The notes beneath the pieces were generated by a model. The model ran no database searches and was not told where the DNA came from. It was given only the letters and a program-made list of their open reading frames with translations. Both the position numbers and the translations under genes were made by a program. From positions 62,008-126,007 of the forward strand of contig NZ_JAHPZO010000006.1 in NCBI RefSeq assembly GCF_019042655.1: a DNA stretch of 64,000 nt, given 5' to 3'. The stretch comes from Planococcus sp. CP5-4_YE (GTDB lineage: Bacteria > Bacillota > Bacilli > Bacillales_A > Planococcaceae). Shown here piece after piece: positions 16,666-25,564 of the stretch; position 1 is the first letter of the stretch; every line of letters starts with the position of its first letter.

Positions 16666-18291
16666 TTATGCTTGTTTATTCGACAATACCGGCGTGAACT
16701 GCGACAACAGCAAATCTTCCAGCAGGATAGGAAGTTCCTCGAATGCACTCTTGCGGTTCAAGCGCTCCGTGCGTTGATGCGCATCACGCCCAAATGGCCC
16801 GACATTCAATACCGGCGCTTTGAGCTTGTTCATCGAATCGAACGGAATGCTATAGCTTCTACCGTAAACAGGCGTATTTTGTTCATACGTCTGCCATCCT
16901 TCGTTCTGATCCTGGAAATTGACGTAGCTTAAATCGGAAATGCCGTTGAAATAATGGCCTTGCTTCACTTCCAGGCCAAATCGCTCTAGCGCCGTTTCCT
17001 GAACTTGCTGAATGCATTTTTGGACAAGCTCTGAATCACTCGAATTGACTGGTGGATAATACGGCGGTGCAAACAGCAAGATGACAGCCGGCGTCAGTTC
17101 ATGGCATTGAATCAATAATTGATCGGTAATGGCATGGGACTGTTCCCGCACATCGTGATCGACATCTTCTGTGACATTCGACATAATCTGCTCCACTGCT
17201 TTTTCGCCTAATTTTTCAAGCGCGTATTCCTTCAGCTCCTCGAATCGGAACACTTTCACTTCGTTAATCGGCTCGATGCCTTCACGCGTGCACATCTCGG
17301 TATAATCGCGGCTCATTTTAGCCAGCGCTTCACGAGCCGTTTCTTCAAACATTTGCATCGTTTCTTCTGCATTGCGTTCTAACAGGAAAACATTGTACAT
17401 AGCCACTGCGCGATACGGCGTCTGTGCAGAATACTCCATTTTAACATCGCGCTGCAAGACCGTGACCGGAAGCGGCGATGTTTCGCCGTAAAGCGTTTCA
17501 CGGAATTTCAAGTTCCAGCTCATTTGCTGGGTCAAGTACGATGCCATGTAATTCGAAGTCAGCCCACTGAGCGGTTCGCCGACATGGGTTTCTTTCCCGT
17601 AAAATAAGGCGCTCGGCATGATTTTCCCGATGCTGCCGCTATATACCTTAAAATCGCTTTCTTTTGGGTCCTGGGCGAATACCGGTTCGCCGTTCAAAAA
17701 CAAAGAATAATCGAGCTGATAGGTTTCAGCTAATTCTAAAAGAAATGGAACAGCATGGCGCATGCCATTGGAGTTGACTTCTTCGTCCGGCACCGTCAAT
17801 AGCAAAAGATTGACCGGCCATTGTTCGATCGATGCCTTTTCAAGCAGCGCCATATGCAAAGCGAGCCCCGCTTTCATATCCATCGTTCCGCGGCCGAACA
17901 AATAATTGCCCGATTCCAAATCAGCCAAGGCTTCTTCAGTGAGCATTTCCTTCCGATCATGGAGCGCACGTGTCAACAGGCGGGGATTTGAAGCCAACGG
18001 GCGCAAAACTCCGTAATCCTCAGTTGACACCGTATCGAAATGGCTGATCAGAACAACCGTTTCCACGGCGTCTTCATGTTTATAAAGCGCCGTCAAGAAC
18101 GTACGCCCCCAGTTGACTTCGCCGAGCTCCAATTGGTCCGGATGCTGTTTGAAATAATCCAATTCCCCCAATAAACCTTTTAATTTAACCGGGAATTCCG
18201 CTTCCCCTTGGGTCAGGTAAATACTTTCCCAGCTGACCAGCTCGCACAGCAAATCCTCCAATTTCTCCGGTGTATCCCAGAAACGCTCCAT
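16666..18291 (-). CDS. rocB: RocB-type M20 hydrolase (arginine utilisation)
   Basis: A 541-residue M20-family protein matching RocB, linked to arginine and ornithine breakdown in Bacillus. Motifs: VVLISHFDTVS (metal His, Asp), FGRGTMDMKAGLALH (bridging Asp) and LTVPDEEVNSNGMRH (catalytic Glu). The long C-terminal part and overall length are typical of RocB and not of small M20 peptidases. No other roc gene is adjacent. The biochemical reaction of RocB is still unproven. Confidence 0.87.
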   Translation of the reverse strand: MERFWDTPEKLEDLLCELVSWESIYLTQGEAEFPVKLKGLLGELDYFKQHPDQLELGEVNWGRTFLTALYKHEDAVETVVLISHFDTVSTEDYGVLRPLASNPRLLTRALHDRKEMLTEEALADLESGNYLFGRGTMDMKAGLALHMALLEKASIEQWPVNLLLLTVPDEEVNSNGMRHAVPFLLELAETYQLDYSLFLNGEPVFAQDPKESDFKVYSGSIGKIMPSALFYGKETHVGEPLSGLTSNYMASYLTQQMSWNLKFRETLYGETSPLPVTVLQRDVKMEYSAQTPYRAVAMYNVFLLERNAEETMQMFEETAREALAKMSRDYTEMCTREGIEPINEVKVFRFEELKEYALEKLGEKAVEQIMSNVTEDVDHDVREQSHAITDQLLIQCHELTPAVILLFAPPYYPPVNSSDSELVQKCIQQVQETALERFGLEVKQGHYFNGISDLSYVNFQDQNEGWQTYEQNTPVYGRSYSIPFDSMNKLKAPVLNVGPFGRDAHQRTERLNRKSAFEELPILLEDLLLSQFTPVLSNKQA

Positions 18292-18380
18292 TTAGACCAG
18301 TCCTTTCCTTTTCCTTTAAATTAAACTTATGGTGTTTAGTTATCGCCATGTAAAAAAGATCCACTTTTCTCCCTAAATGC

Positions 18381-18422
18381 TTCGAACAGCCCGTGCGATT
18401 AGTCCGCCGCGGGCTGTTCGAA
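18381..18422. repeat. 13-bp perfect inverted repeat
   Basis: TTCGAACAGCCCG (18381-18393) and its exact complement CGGGCTGTTCGAA (18410-18422) surround a 16-nt loop, between the patA stop and rocB. It could act as a terminator or pause for patA on the minus strand, but it lacks a U-run. It may also be an operator or mobile-repeat remnant. Confidence 0.7.
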
Positions 18423-18440
18423 ACTATTGCCATTTTCTTA

Positions 18441-19601
18441 TTAATCATTAAGTTTAGAAACAAATTTCTCCAGCCTATTCATACCTTCTTCTAAAACAGC
18501 CATGCTATAGGCATAGGAAATACGTAAAAATCCTTCGCCATATTCAGTGAAGGCGGAACCTGGAACAGCGGCCACTCCGCCTTCTTTCAATAAGCGGATG
18601 GCAAATTCATAGGAAGGCAACCCGAATTTTTCAATCGAAGGGAAAATATAGAAAGCCCCATTCGGCTTGACGACGTCAATGCCCATACCCGTAAGGCGTT
18701 CATAGACGAAGTCACGGCGCTCGATATAGGCTTTGTTCATTTCCGCAGGGACATGCCGCTGGTTCGTCAACGCCTCGATTGCGGCGTATTGGGCCGGTGC
18801 AGAAGCGCAAATTGCATTGTATTGATGCACTTTCAAGACGTGCTCCATCAGTTTCGCAGGTCCCAAAATATAACCAATGCGCCAGCCGGTCATCGAATGG
18901 GATTTCGACAATCCTTGGATGAGGACCGTTTTATCACGCAGGCTGTCAAAGCACGCAAATGTGCAATGAGTGCCGCCGAATGTATTCTCACTGTAAATTT
19001 CATCTGTCACGATATACAATTCGTGGCGTTCGAAGACCTCTTTCAAAGCGGACAGCTCATCCATCGTCATCGTAACACCAGTCGGGTTGGATGGAAAGTT
19101 CATCAAGACCGCCTTGGTGCGGTCATTGATCAATTGTTCGAGCGCTTCAGGATCCGGTTTGAAATCGCTATCCGATGTATCCAAGTAGACGACTTTGGCG
19201 CCGCATAGTTGCACGAGCGGCTCGTATCCCGGGTAGGTCGGCGCTGGCAAGATCACTTCATCCCCTTCTTCCAAAATCGTCCGGAATACGGAATCAAGCC
19301 CTTCGCTTGCGCCGTTGGTGACGATGATTTCATCTTCTGCACGGTACGACAAGCCGTAGCTGTCTTTGAAAAATGATTGAATTGCCTGGCGCAGCTCCAT
19401 CGCGCCTGCATTATGGGTATAGCTTGTCTGATTATTGCGGATGGCCTCGGCCCCTGCTTGTTTAACTGCTTCAGGAGTAGGGAAATCCGGCTGGCCGATC
19501 GTCAAATTGACCGCCTTGGGATAAGCCGGTATTTGATTGGCGAATTGGCGAATCCCAGAAATCCGAATCGACTCGACTCGTTTATTTAATTTCATACTCA
19601 T
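18441..19601 (-). CDS. patA: Class I aminotransferase, PatA-type (N-acetyl-LL-diaminopimelate aminotransferase)
   Basis: A 386-residue PLP aminotransferase. LTIGQPDFPTPEAV, NGASEGLD, PAPTYPGYEPLVQLCGA, NFPSNPTGVTM, TDEIYSE and the lysine motif GLSKSHSMTGWRIGY are all present. The sequence follows B. subtilis PatA closely, which acts in the acetylated lysine/diaminopimelate branch. GAAAGG lies before the ATG. A single gene, although rocB follows on the same strand after an inverted repeat. Confidence 0.88.
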   Translation of the reverse strand: MSMKLNKRVESIRISGIRQFANQIPAYPKAVNLTIGQPDFPTPEAVKQAGAEAIRNNQTSYTHNAGAMELRQAIQSFFKDSYGLSYRAEDEIIVTNGASEGLDSVFRTILEEGDEVILPAPTYPGYEPLVQLCGAKVVYLDTSDSDFKPDPEALEQLINDRTKAVLMNFPSNPTGVTMTMDELSALKEVFERHELYIVTDEIYSENTFGGTHCTFACFDSLRDKTVLIQGLSKSHSMTGWRIGYILGPAKLMEHVLKVHQYNAICASAPAQYAAIEALTNQRHVPAEMNKAYIERRDFVYERLTGMGIDVVKPNGAFYIFPSIEKFGLPSYEFAIRLLKEGGVAAVPGSAFTEYGEGFLRISYAYSMAVLEEGMNRLEKFVSKLND

Positions 19602-20055
19602 AAAGAATCAACCTTTCTGCAACTGGCAATTACTTTTTTCAAAAAATTATACTTTAGTGAGCTGGATGTGCTAATTAGCTCTTGTAACTAAATGGAAGGC
19701 AGTCCCGTTTTTGTTTGAATATGAGCACACTATCTCAAAACATTTTGTTAACTTGACCACTACGTGCAATAATACATGAATTGAGAGTTAAATGACGAGT
19801 GGATTGTACTAGACTCCAAGAAATCTTATTGCTGTTTACAAGAATGGATTGAATGCTTTATTACGTGTTGGCATTTTGGTACAGGATTGTCTCATCCGAT
19901 GTTTGACGAATGGATTGTACCACCTGGCCGGCTTTTGGATGTTGCCGATGATTCATTATACCGCTGGTATTGGTATACTGGACATATGTAGTTTAGAGAG
20001 AGTGCTTCAAGAAGGACGGGATGAATTGAAACCATTATCGCCAACAGGCGGATTT
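19602..20055. other. Long intergenic region upstream of the methyltransferase
   Basis: About 450 bp with no gene, tRNA or riboswitch that I can recognise. An in-frame extension of the methyltransferase frame reaches back to 19849, but it lacks a ribosome binding site and does not look like coding sequence. Confidence 0.5.
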
Positions 20056-21024
20056 ATGTATACCTATGCTTATCATCAAGACGAAAAGGATTTATGCCAG
20101 TTGGAAATGCGCGCATTTTTCGGGAAGGACACCGATGGCAAGGTCATCAAAAGCCATCGCGCCATCGCGCCAGGAAGAAGCCCTTTCATCAAGGAGCGGA
20201 TTGAGCTCTTGTTTGAAGGGGCGGAGTTCGCGGATATTGTGAACCAGGCTGCGGAATTGGACATGGAAGATTCCACATTCAAAGTCATCTTCCCTAAAAT
20301 CAATGGATTGGACACAGCTGAGCAAGTCGCGTTTGAGGAAAAGCGTGAAATGGAGCGCCAAATCGGCTTTGTCATCAAAGGAAAAGCAGATGTCCACAAT
20401 CCTGATATCATATTCGGGTTGATTCCATTTGATGGTCGCTGGCATTTCGGGATCTATCAATTGAGTGAGTCGGTCTGGTTCAGACACCAGCAAAAACCGC
20501 GCGAATACTCCACTGCGCTCAGTACGAAAACCGCTCGCGCCATCGCAAATATCGCCGTACCGGAGCCAAAAGGCATTAAAGCGATCGATCCTTGCTGTGG
20601 TATCGGAACGGTTCTGGTCGAAGCTTTATCAATGGGAATCGACATTGTTGGCCGGGATATCAATCCGCTTGTCGTCGATGGCTCGCGGGAAAACATCGCA
20701 CATTTCGGCTTGTCTGGATCGGTCGATTTGGGCGCAATCGCCGACATTGAAGAGCAATACGACGTCGCCATCATCGATATGCCTTATAATTTGTACACGC
20801 ATGCAACACCTGATGAACAACAGGAAATTCTGAAACATGCCTTACCAGTTACTGAAAAACTACTCGTCGTCACCATCGATCCGATCGACCATATGATAGA
20901 GCAAGCAGGGTTCATCATAATCGACCGCTGCATTGCCAAAAAATCACTGTTCCTGCGTGAAATTCTTGTATGCGAGAAAGCGGAGATCCCTCGTTCTTCT
21001 GAGCAGGAATTTCAGCAAGCATGA
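20056..21024 (+). CDS. TRM11-like SAM-dependent RNA/DNA methyltransferase
   Basis: About 322 residues. The C-terminal Rossmann methyltransferase has the SAM loop AIDPCCGIGTVLVEALSMGIDIVGRDINP and the catalytic motif IIDMPYNLY, an (N/D)PPY-like tetrapeptide typical of N-methyltransferases acting on exocyclic amines. The N-terminal region contains SHRAIAPGRSPFIKERIELLFEG, as in TRM11/UPF0020 relatives. These usually modify tRNA guanosine at N2. The ATG at 20056 after GGCGGA is preferred over the frame start at 19849. Monocistronic. Confidence 0.82.
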   Translation: MYTYAYHQDEKDLCQLEMRAFFGKDTDGKVIKSHRAIAPGRSPFIKERIELLFEGAEFADIVNQAAELDMEDSTFKVIFPKINGLDTAEQVAFEEKREMERQIGFVIKGKADVHNPDIIFGLIPFDGRWHFGIYQLSESVWFRHQQKPREYSTALSTKTARAIANIAVPEPKGIKAIDPCCGIGTVLVEALSMGIDIVGRDINPLVVDGSRENIAHFGLSGSVDLGAIADIEEQYDVAIIDMPYNLYTHATPDEQQEILKHALPVTEKLLVVTIDPIDHMIEQAGFIIIDRCIAKKSLFLREILVCEKAEIPRSSEQEFQQA

Positions 21025-21042
21025 AATTAGATGCGCAGCTAC

Positions 21043-21081
21043 AAAAAATCACCCCGGCCTAATTGGCGGGGTGATTTTTTC
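21043..21081. terminator. Bidirectional terminator
   Basis: Stem AAAATCACCCCG / CGGGGTGATTTT with a short loop between the methyltransferase and the convergent LysM gene. Confidence 0.88.
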
Positions 21082-21110
21082 GCTAGCCTTCCAAACACCT
21101 ACTTTATTTT

Positions 21111-21956
21111 CTATTCCAACTGTTGGACCGCATAAGAAACCATTTCATAGCGCTCGCCTACACGAACGACCGTAAATGTCAGCCTAAGATCATTGCGATC
21201 GGCCAAATGCTGGATGGGTTCATTTCCTTGGTACAGATTGACCGCATAATAATCACTGCCGACTTTTACTTCAATCACGCGGCCATCCGCCAGCCCGAAA
21301 GGTTCTTCTGTGGTAAGTTCAAGAACTTTTCCGGTGATTTTAAGCGGTTGAAGCACCTGTAATTCACCGCTTGGCAAAGTGACCGTGTTGCCGAATTTGT
21401 TGCGAAGCGTGTACTTCGTATCGCCTGACTTCACATAATACGTTGCGGAAGTCCGGTGTATCACCCCGACATCCGGGTACAGCGTCAAGACTTGCCCGAT
21501 CATGATCAGGTCGGATGTTAAGTTATTCATTCTCTTGATGCTGTCGATCGAAACACCGGTTCGTTTGGAAATGGAATACAAAGTATCCCCTTTGACTACT
21601 TGATAATTTCTTGCATCCAGGTCTTCCTGATTTCCAGACCAAGATTGGTTCTTGTGCGGAATAGCGATTTTTTGACCGACGATGATTTTCGTGCTGGTAG
21701 TGAAGTTTGCCGCCATCAGTTGTTCAACCACTAAGCCGTACTTTTTCGCGATGCTGTAGAACGTATCCCCTTTTTGGACAATGTAATAACTGGCCACTTC
21801 AGTAGCTGCACTGGGTGACATGACAGGGCCTGCCGCTGCTGCGGATGAGACTAGCGCAAATGACAAGAGAACTTTGGATAGCCGGTTCTTTCCTTTCGGC
21901 GTTTCGGTCTCTTTCTTGTTGGCTGAAGGGACAGGTGTCAATTGAAATCCAGTCAT
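21111..21956 (-). CDS. Secreted LysM-domain protein
   Basis: A 281-residue exported protein with an N-terminal membrane/signal segment (about residues 27-50, ending near SAAAAGPVMSPSA). Two clear LysM modules follow (YIVQKGDTFYSIAKKYGLVVEQL at about 58-80 and YQVVKGDTLYSISKRTGV at about 118-135), then a weaker third (YYVKSGDTKYTLRNKFG). The C-terminal 70 residues are not a known catalytic domain. LysM modules bind peptidoglycan, so it is probably cell-wall attached. A long polar stretch before the signal is unusual. GGGAGG precedes the ATG. Confidence 0.85.
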   Translation of the reverse strand: MTGFQLTPVPSANKKETETPKGKNRLSKVLLSFALVSSAAAAGPVMSPSAATEVASYYIVQKGDTFYSIAKKYGLVVEQLMAANFTTSTKIIVGQKIAIPHKNQSWSGNQEDLDARNYQVVKGDTLYSISKRTGVSIDSIKRMNNLTSDLIMIGQVLTLYPDVGVIHRTSATYYVKSGDTKYTLRNKFGNTVTLPSGELQVLQPLKITGKVLELTTEEPFGLADGRVIEVKVGSDYYAVNLYQGNEPIQHLADRNDLRLTFTVVRVGERYEMVSYAVQQLE

Positions 21957-22422
21957 TTTACCTCCCTACTTTCCTATTTTATTTTATATCCACCACTACT
22001 TAAGTACCCTTTTACCGAGAATAACAATCATCTTTTTATTACAATTATGCTATTATTACAATTCGTTATATATAAAATAAACCCTTCAATTTCCTAGCTT
22101 TTATATATCGTGCAGTTATGAGCTTCCACCGTTAAGGCATAAAATGGGTAATGGATATTTTGACATTACCTAAATCACTGGCTATCATTAAAATATGAAT
22201 TTGGTGCTGCTCCATAATATTGCATGACCACTGTTCATTAGTGATTACCGCGCCATTTCCCCAAAATTGATTGTTCCCATTTAAATAATTCGGTAGAGTG
22301 AGCCAGACGATTGAGCTGGAGTAACGCCAAAAGAGTGCAAGCTTCTTTTTGGTGTTTTTATTTTGCGCAATAATCCTATTTTTATACTTTTTGTTGTTAA
22401 CAAAAACAGAAAGGAGAATTCG
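21957..22422. other. Intergenic region with an orphan terminator-like hairpin
   Basis: About 465 bp without a recognisable gene. Besides the LysM promoter area it holds a terminator-like hairpin at 22323-22362, 60 bp upstream of the next plus-strand gene. Confidence 0.5.
22323..22362 (+). terminator. Orphan terminator or leader attenuator
   Basis: AACGCCAAAAGA (22323-22334) pairs with TCTTTTTGGTGTT (22344-22356) and is followed by U-rich sequence. No plus-strand gene ends just upstream, so it may attenuate the following gene or mark a lost or small RNA gene. Confidence 0.55.
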
Positions 22423-22989
22423 ATGTTCGATTTTTCTGATTTTATTTCACTTGTGATTTCCGCTTTTATTATACTGCCATTAACGATTCTTATAAGAGAA
22501 ACGGGATATCTGATTGCCAGCGGCGTTGTCGGGGTGAAAAATCCGAGGCTGACAATCGGCTCAGGGCCACGTGTTTTTAAAATAGGGATCTTCGATGTGC
22601 GCAAGTACTATCAATTGTATAGTTGGTTTTCTTACGATTCATTGAAGAGAGACAACAAATTCGCTTATATTTATTTATATGGGAGCCCTATCTTGATGAC
22701 CCTTATTCTGGCATTGTCACTTAATGCGCTCCTTGCTAATGATGTGCTCCAGTCATTCATGACTTTTTGGGACCGATTTGTTTTCTACGCTATTTTTTAC
22801 CTGCTGTTTGATGTGGTGCCGATGAAAATGCAAGGGGGCATGCCCAATAATGGCATGATTATTTACGAGATGCTGCGGTATGGGAAACGGATGGATTACA
22901 ACGAAAATCCTTTCATTCCATCCACATCAGATGCCGATAAGGAACAGGAAGAAATACTTGAGAAGATTAAGCAATATCAAAAAGAATAA
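22423..22989 (+). CDS. Membrane protein resembling a degenerate M50 (site-2) protease
   Basis: A 188-residue membrane protein. Residues 20-55 read like the first M50 segment, but HExxH is replaced by R25-E-T-G-Y29, while the downstream GVKNPRLTIGSGPRVFKIG still matches the M50 GVKV..FSIGFGP pattern. A second pair of membrane segments (about 85-105 and 115-135) ends in DVVPMKMQGGMPNNGMIIYEML, mirroring the second M50 motif. Loss of both metal-ligand histidines implies a non-catalytic relative. The ATG follows AAGGAG; the longer frame start at 22363 is rejected. The C-terminal tail is acidic and charged. Confidence 0.68.
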   Translation: MFDFSDFISLVISAFIILPLTILIRETGYLIASGVVGVKNPRLTIGSGPRVFKIGIFDVRKYYQLYSWFSYDSLKRDNKFAYIYLYGSPILMTLILALSLNALLANDVLQSFMTFWDRFVFYAIFYLLFDVVPMKMQGGMPNNGMIIYEMLRYGKRMDYNENPFIPSTSDADKEQEEILEKIKQYQKE

Positions 22990-23000
22990 AATGAATTACC

Positions 23001-23034
23001 AAAAACCGTTGAGAGATTTCTCAACGGTTTTTTA
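23001..23034 (+). terminator. Terminator of the M50-like gene
   Basis: Stem AAAACCGTTGAGA / TCTCAACGGTTTT with a four-base loop, followed by T; it can also serve the convergent small membrane gene. Confidence 0.9.
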
Positions 23035-23045
23035 ATGGAAGAAAC

Positions 23046-23345
23046 TTATACCCACCAGCTCCACGAAACGGCAAGCGCGACGATGGAGACGACAATTGAA
23101 GCAACAACTGCCATGGAACGTTCTCTCCGGATCAACATTGAGCTGATGCCGGAAAGGAGTGAAATGATAAAGGATGCAAGGGACATCAGCAGCAGAAACG
23201 TCAAAAGCAAATTATCGGACATCTCTCCTCCCAGCGGCAAATCCTGGAATGCGCCGGCAAGGGCGATGACCAACGCTAACAATAACGGAACGACCGTAAA
23301 CACAACAGAAATATTGCCAAGCTTGGATTTAGGCCAGATTGTCAT
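23046..23345 (-). CDS. Small membrane protein, 99 aa
   Basis: Three hydrophobic segments (about residues 14-33, 45-62 and 76-95) with a WSWWV C-terminus. No known family recognised. The ATG at 23345 is chosen because GGTGGAGG is 5 nt upstream; the longer start at 23366 overlaps no such site. Alone, between convergent and parallel neighbours, downstream of the LytTR regulator gene. Confidence 0.7.
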   Translation of the reverse strand: MTIWPKSKLGNISVVFTVVPLLLALVIALAGAFQDLPLGGEMSDNLLLTFLLLMSLASFIISLLSGISSMLIRRERSMAVVASIVVSIVALAVSWSWWV

Positions 23346-23435
23346 ATCAGCCTCCACCTTCCCCATCGTTTTACGTTCTGCATAAAGTATTCCACTTGCG
23401 AACTCTATTTCCTGCCGAACGAATTGTAAAGATTG

Positions 23436-24086
23436 TTAAAATCCAAGACGGCTTCGTACTTCGGCTGTGTAGTTTTGGCTGACGGGAATTGTCGAGCCAT
23501 CACGCAAGGTCAACACATAGTTTGACGCGACATCTTTTGCAATTTCTTCTATATAATGTACGTTAACGATGAATGAACGATGGACAGTCAAGAAATAATC
23601 AGGCAGTTGTCCTTTCAGGTTCTTCAGTGTATGGCTCGAACAATAAGGATCTTCGTCTGCATAGAACCAGGTTTTCTTTTGGCTGCTTTCGAGATGGGAT
23701 ACTTTCTCCACGGGAATCGGTCGCCAGCTGTCATCCTGCTTGCCGGTCAAAAAGGCAAGCGGCTTTTTTCTCCCTACCACGTAATCGGGCGGCAAAGTGA
23801 TGACCAGCACGGCATCCTGGTTCTCGATGGTAATCGGATAACCGATGCCGTAATAAGCGGATCCAAGAACAGCCTCTTCAACATACATCTCGACTTTGCT
23901 GCCTTCTTTAGCGACACGTGCGGCGATGGTGCCTGATGATACTGGCTGTCCTTCTTTAATGGAGAGATCGTGGACGCCCGCTTTATAGTAGATATACTGA
24001 TTATCGGCCGCAACAGCGATAGATGCCTCTTTCGGAATCCAGTCCCCAATAATAAACCCTACCTGTTCCAATACAGTGTTTGCCAT
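23436..24086 (-). CDS. LytTR-family regulator with N-terminal sensory domain
   Basis: A 216-residue protein. The C-terminal ~100 residues are a LytTR DNA-binding domain (IPVEKVSHLESSQKKTWFYADED, LPDYFLTVHRSFIVNVHYIEEI, LRDGSTIPVSQNYTAEVR). The N-terminal ~115 residues look like a small GAF/PAS-like ligand domain rather than a receiver domain. The ATG at 24086 has GGGG at 8-nt spacing; upstream in-frame starts sit in or before that site. It is divergent from aceA-aceB and the gap holds two palindromes, so it probably controls the glyoxylate shunt in response to a metabolite. Confidence 0.85.
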   Translation of the reverse strand: MANTVLEQVGFIIGDWIPKEASIAVAADNQYIYYKAGVHDLSIKEGQPVSSGTIAARVAKEGSKVEMYVEEAVLGSAYYGIGYPITIENQDAVLVITLPPDYVVGRKKPLAFLTGKQDDSWRPIPVEKVSHLESSQKKTWFYADEDPYCSSHTLKNLKGQLPDYFLTVHRSFIVNVHYIEEIAKDVASNYVLTLRDGSTIPVSQNYTAEVRSRLGF

Positions 24087-24186
24087 AGCCATTTCCCCTT
24101 CCAAATTCATTCATCCGAATATTCCGCCTTTCGTCATCCTATATCGGCTTTTATCATTTTTTCAGGACAGGTTGAATATTCTGTTA

Positions 24187-24226
24187 TATATTAATATACA
24201 TCAAAACAAACTGTATTAATACAGTT
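24187..24226. promoter_or_regulatory. Two palindromes between the LytTR gene and aceA
   Basis: TATATTAATATA (24187-24198) and AACTGTATTAATACAGTT (24209-24226) are perfect palindromes with centres 25 bp apart, sharing a TATTAATA core. They lie 40-80 bp before aceA and are likely binding sites for a dimeric regulator. Confidence 0.6.
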
Positions 24227-24266
24227 GATGTTGAAAATATTTCTACACCGGAAAGGGATGGTTGGG

Positions 24267-25559
24267 ATGGTCAACAAACAACAGCAAATCGAGGAATTGG
24301 ACAAATCATGGCAAGAAGATAAACGCTGGGAGAACATCGAGCGTCCTTATACAGCGGAAGATGTTGTCAAACTTCGCGGATCGGTATTGATCGAGCAGAC
24401 ACTCGCACAGCGCGGAGCTGAACGCCTCTATCGCCAGATTAACGAAATGCCTTTTGTAAACGCTTTAGGCGCCCTTACCGGCAACCAAGCAGTACAGCAA
24501 GTAAAAGCCGGGCTTCAGGCGATTTACTTGAGCGGATGGCAAGTTGCAGCGGATGCCAACTCCGCAGGGCAGATGTATCCGGACCAAAGTTTGTACCCGG
24601 TTAACTCGGTTCCTGATGTTGTCCGCAAAATCAACCGCGCGTTGCAGCGTGCAGACCAAATCGACAGCGTTGAAAACACTGAAGGCTTTGACTGGTTCGC
24701 ACCGATTGTCGCCGATGCAGAAGCTGGATTTGGCGGACCGCTTAATGTATACGAATTGATGAAATCGATGATCGAAGCTGGCGCAGCTGGCGTTCACTTT
24801 GAAGATCAACTCGCATCCGAGAAAAAATGTGGACATCTTGGCGGCAAAGTATTGCTGCCGACTCAAAACGCAGTGAAAAACCTTGTATCTGCTAGACTTG
24901 CAGCAGACGTAATGGGTGTTCCGACATTGATCATCGCCCGTACGGATGCTGATGCAGCAGACTTGATCACAAGCGATATCGATGAGCGCGACCATCAGTT
25001 CATCACCGGCGAACGGACACCGGAAGGCTTCTACCGTACAAATCCAGGCATCGACCAGGCCATCGCACGCGGCCTTGCTTACGCACCATACGCTGACTTG
25101 ATCTGGTGTGAAACGTCCCATCCGAATTTGGAAGAAGCTCAACAATTCGCCGATGCCATCCATGCACAATTCCCGGGCAAGATGCTCGCGTATAACTGCT
25201 CTCCTTCATTTAACTGGGCAGCGAAGCTTGACGAGGAAACCATCGCGAAATACCAAGTTGAACTTGGCAAGATGGGCTATAAATTCCAATTTGTTACACT
25301 TGCAGGCTTCCATGCACTGAACCACAGCATGTTCGAACTTGCTCATGATTACAAAGACAACGGCATGGCTGCTTACTCGAAATTGCAGCAAGCTGAATTC
25401 GCTTCAGAATCGAAAGGCTACACAGCAACGCGCCACCAGCGTGAAGTTGGAACAAGCTACTTCGATGAGATCTCGCAAATCGTCTCTGGCGGCACAAGCT
25501 CAACGACGGCGATGAAAGGCTCTACTGAAACTGAACAATTCCAGACAGTGAAAGGGTGA
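24267..25559 (+). CDS. aceA: Isocitrate lyase
   Basis: A 430-residue enzyme splitting isocitrate to succinate and glyoxylate. The signature [14 protein letters not shown] carries the catalytic Cys; [30 protein letters not shown] and [15 protein letters not shown] are further active-site blocks. The ATG at 24267 is preferred (AAAGGG about 9 nt upstream). The stop TGA (25557-25559) is inside the ribosome-binding region of aceB, so the two shunt enzymes are coupled. Confidence 0.96.
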   Translation: MVNKQQQIEELDKSWQEDKRWENIERPYTAEDVVKLRGSVLIEQTLAQRGAERLYRQINEMPFVNALGALTGNQAVQQVKAGLQAIYLSGWQVAADANSAGQMYPDQSLYPVNSVPDVVRKINRALQRADQIDSVENTEGFDWFAPIVADAEAGFGGPLNVYELMKSMIEAGAAGVHFEDQLASEKKCGHLGGKVLLPTQNAVKNLVSARLAADVMGVPTLIIARTDADAADLITSDIDERDHQFITGERTPEGFYRTNPGIDQAIARGLAYAPYADLIWCETSHPNLEEAQQFADAIHAQFPGKMLAYNCSPSFNWAAKLDEETIAKYQVELGKMGYKFQFVTLAGFHALNHSMFELAHDYKDNGMAAYSKLQQAEFASESKGYTATRHQREVGTSYFDEISQIVSGGTSSTTAMKGSTETEQFQTVKG

Positions 25560-25564
25560 TCCGT

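Noticed and set aside
19849-20055. N-terminal extension of the methyltransferase frame
   Set aside because: No ribosome binding site at 19849 and the extension does not resemble the family; ATG 20056 fits the conserved N-terminus better.
24465-25169. 234-residue minus-strand frame opposite aceA
   Set aside because: Shadow of isocitrate lyase, rich in Cys/His/Arg as expected of an antisense frame, with no start signal.
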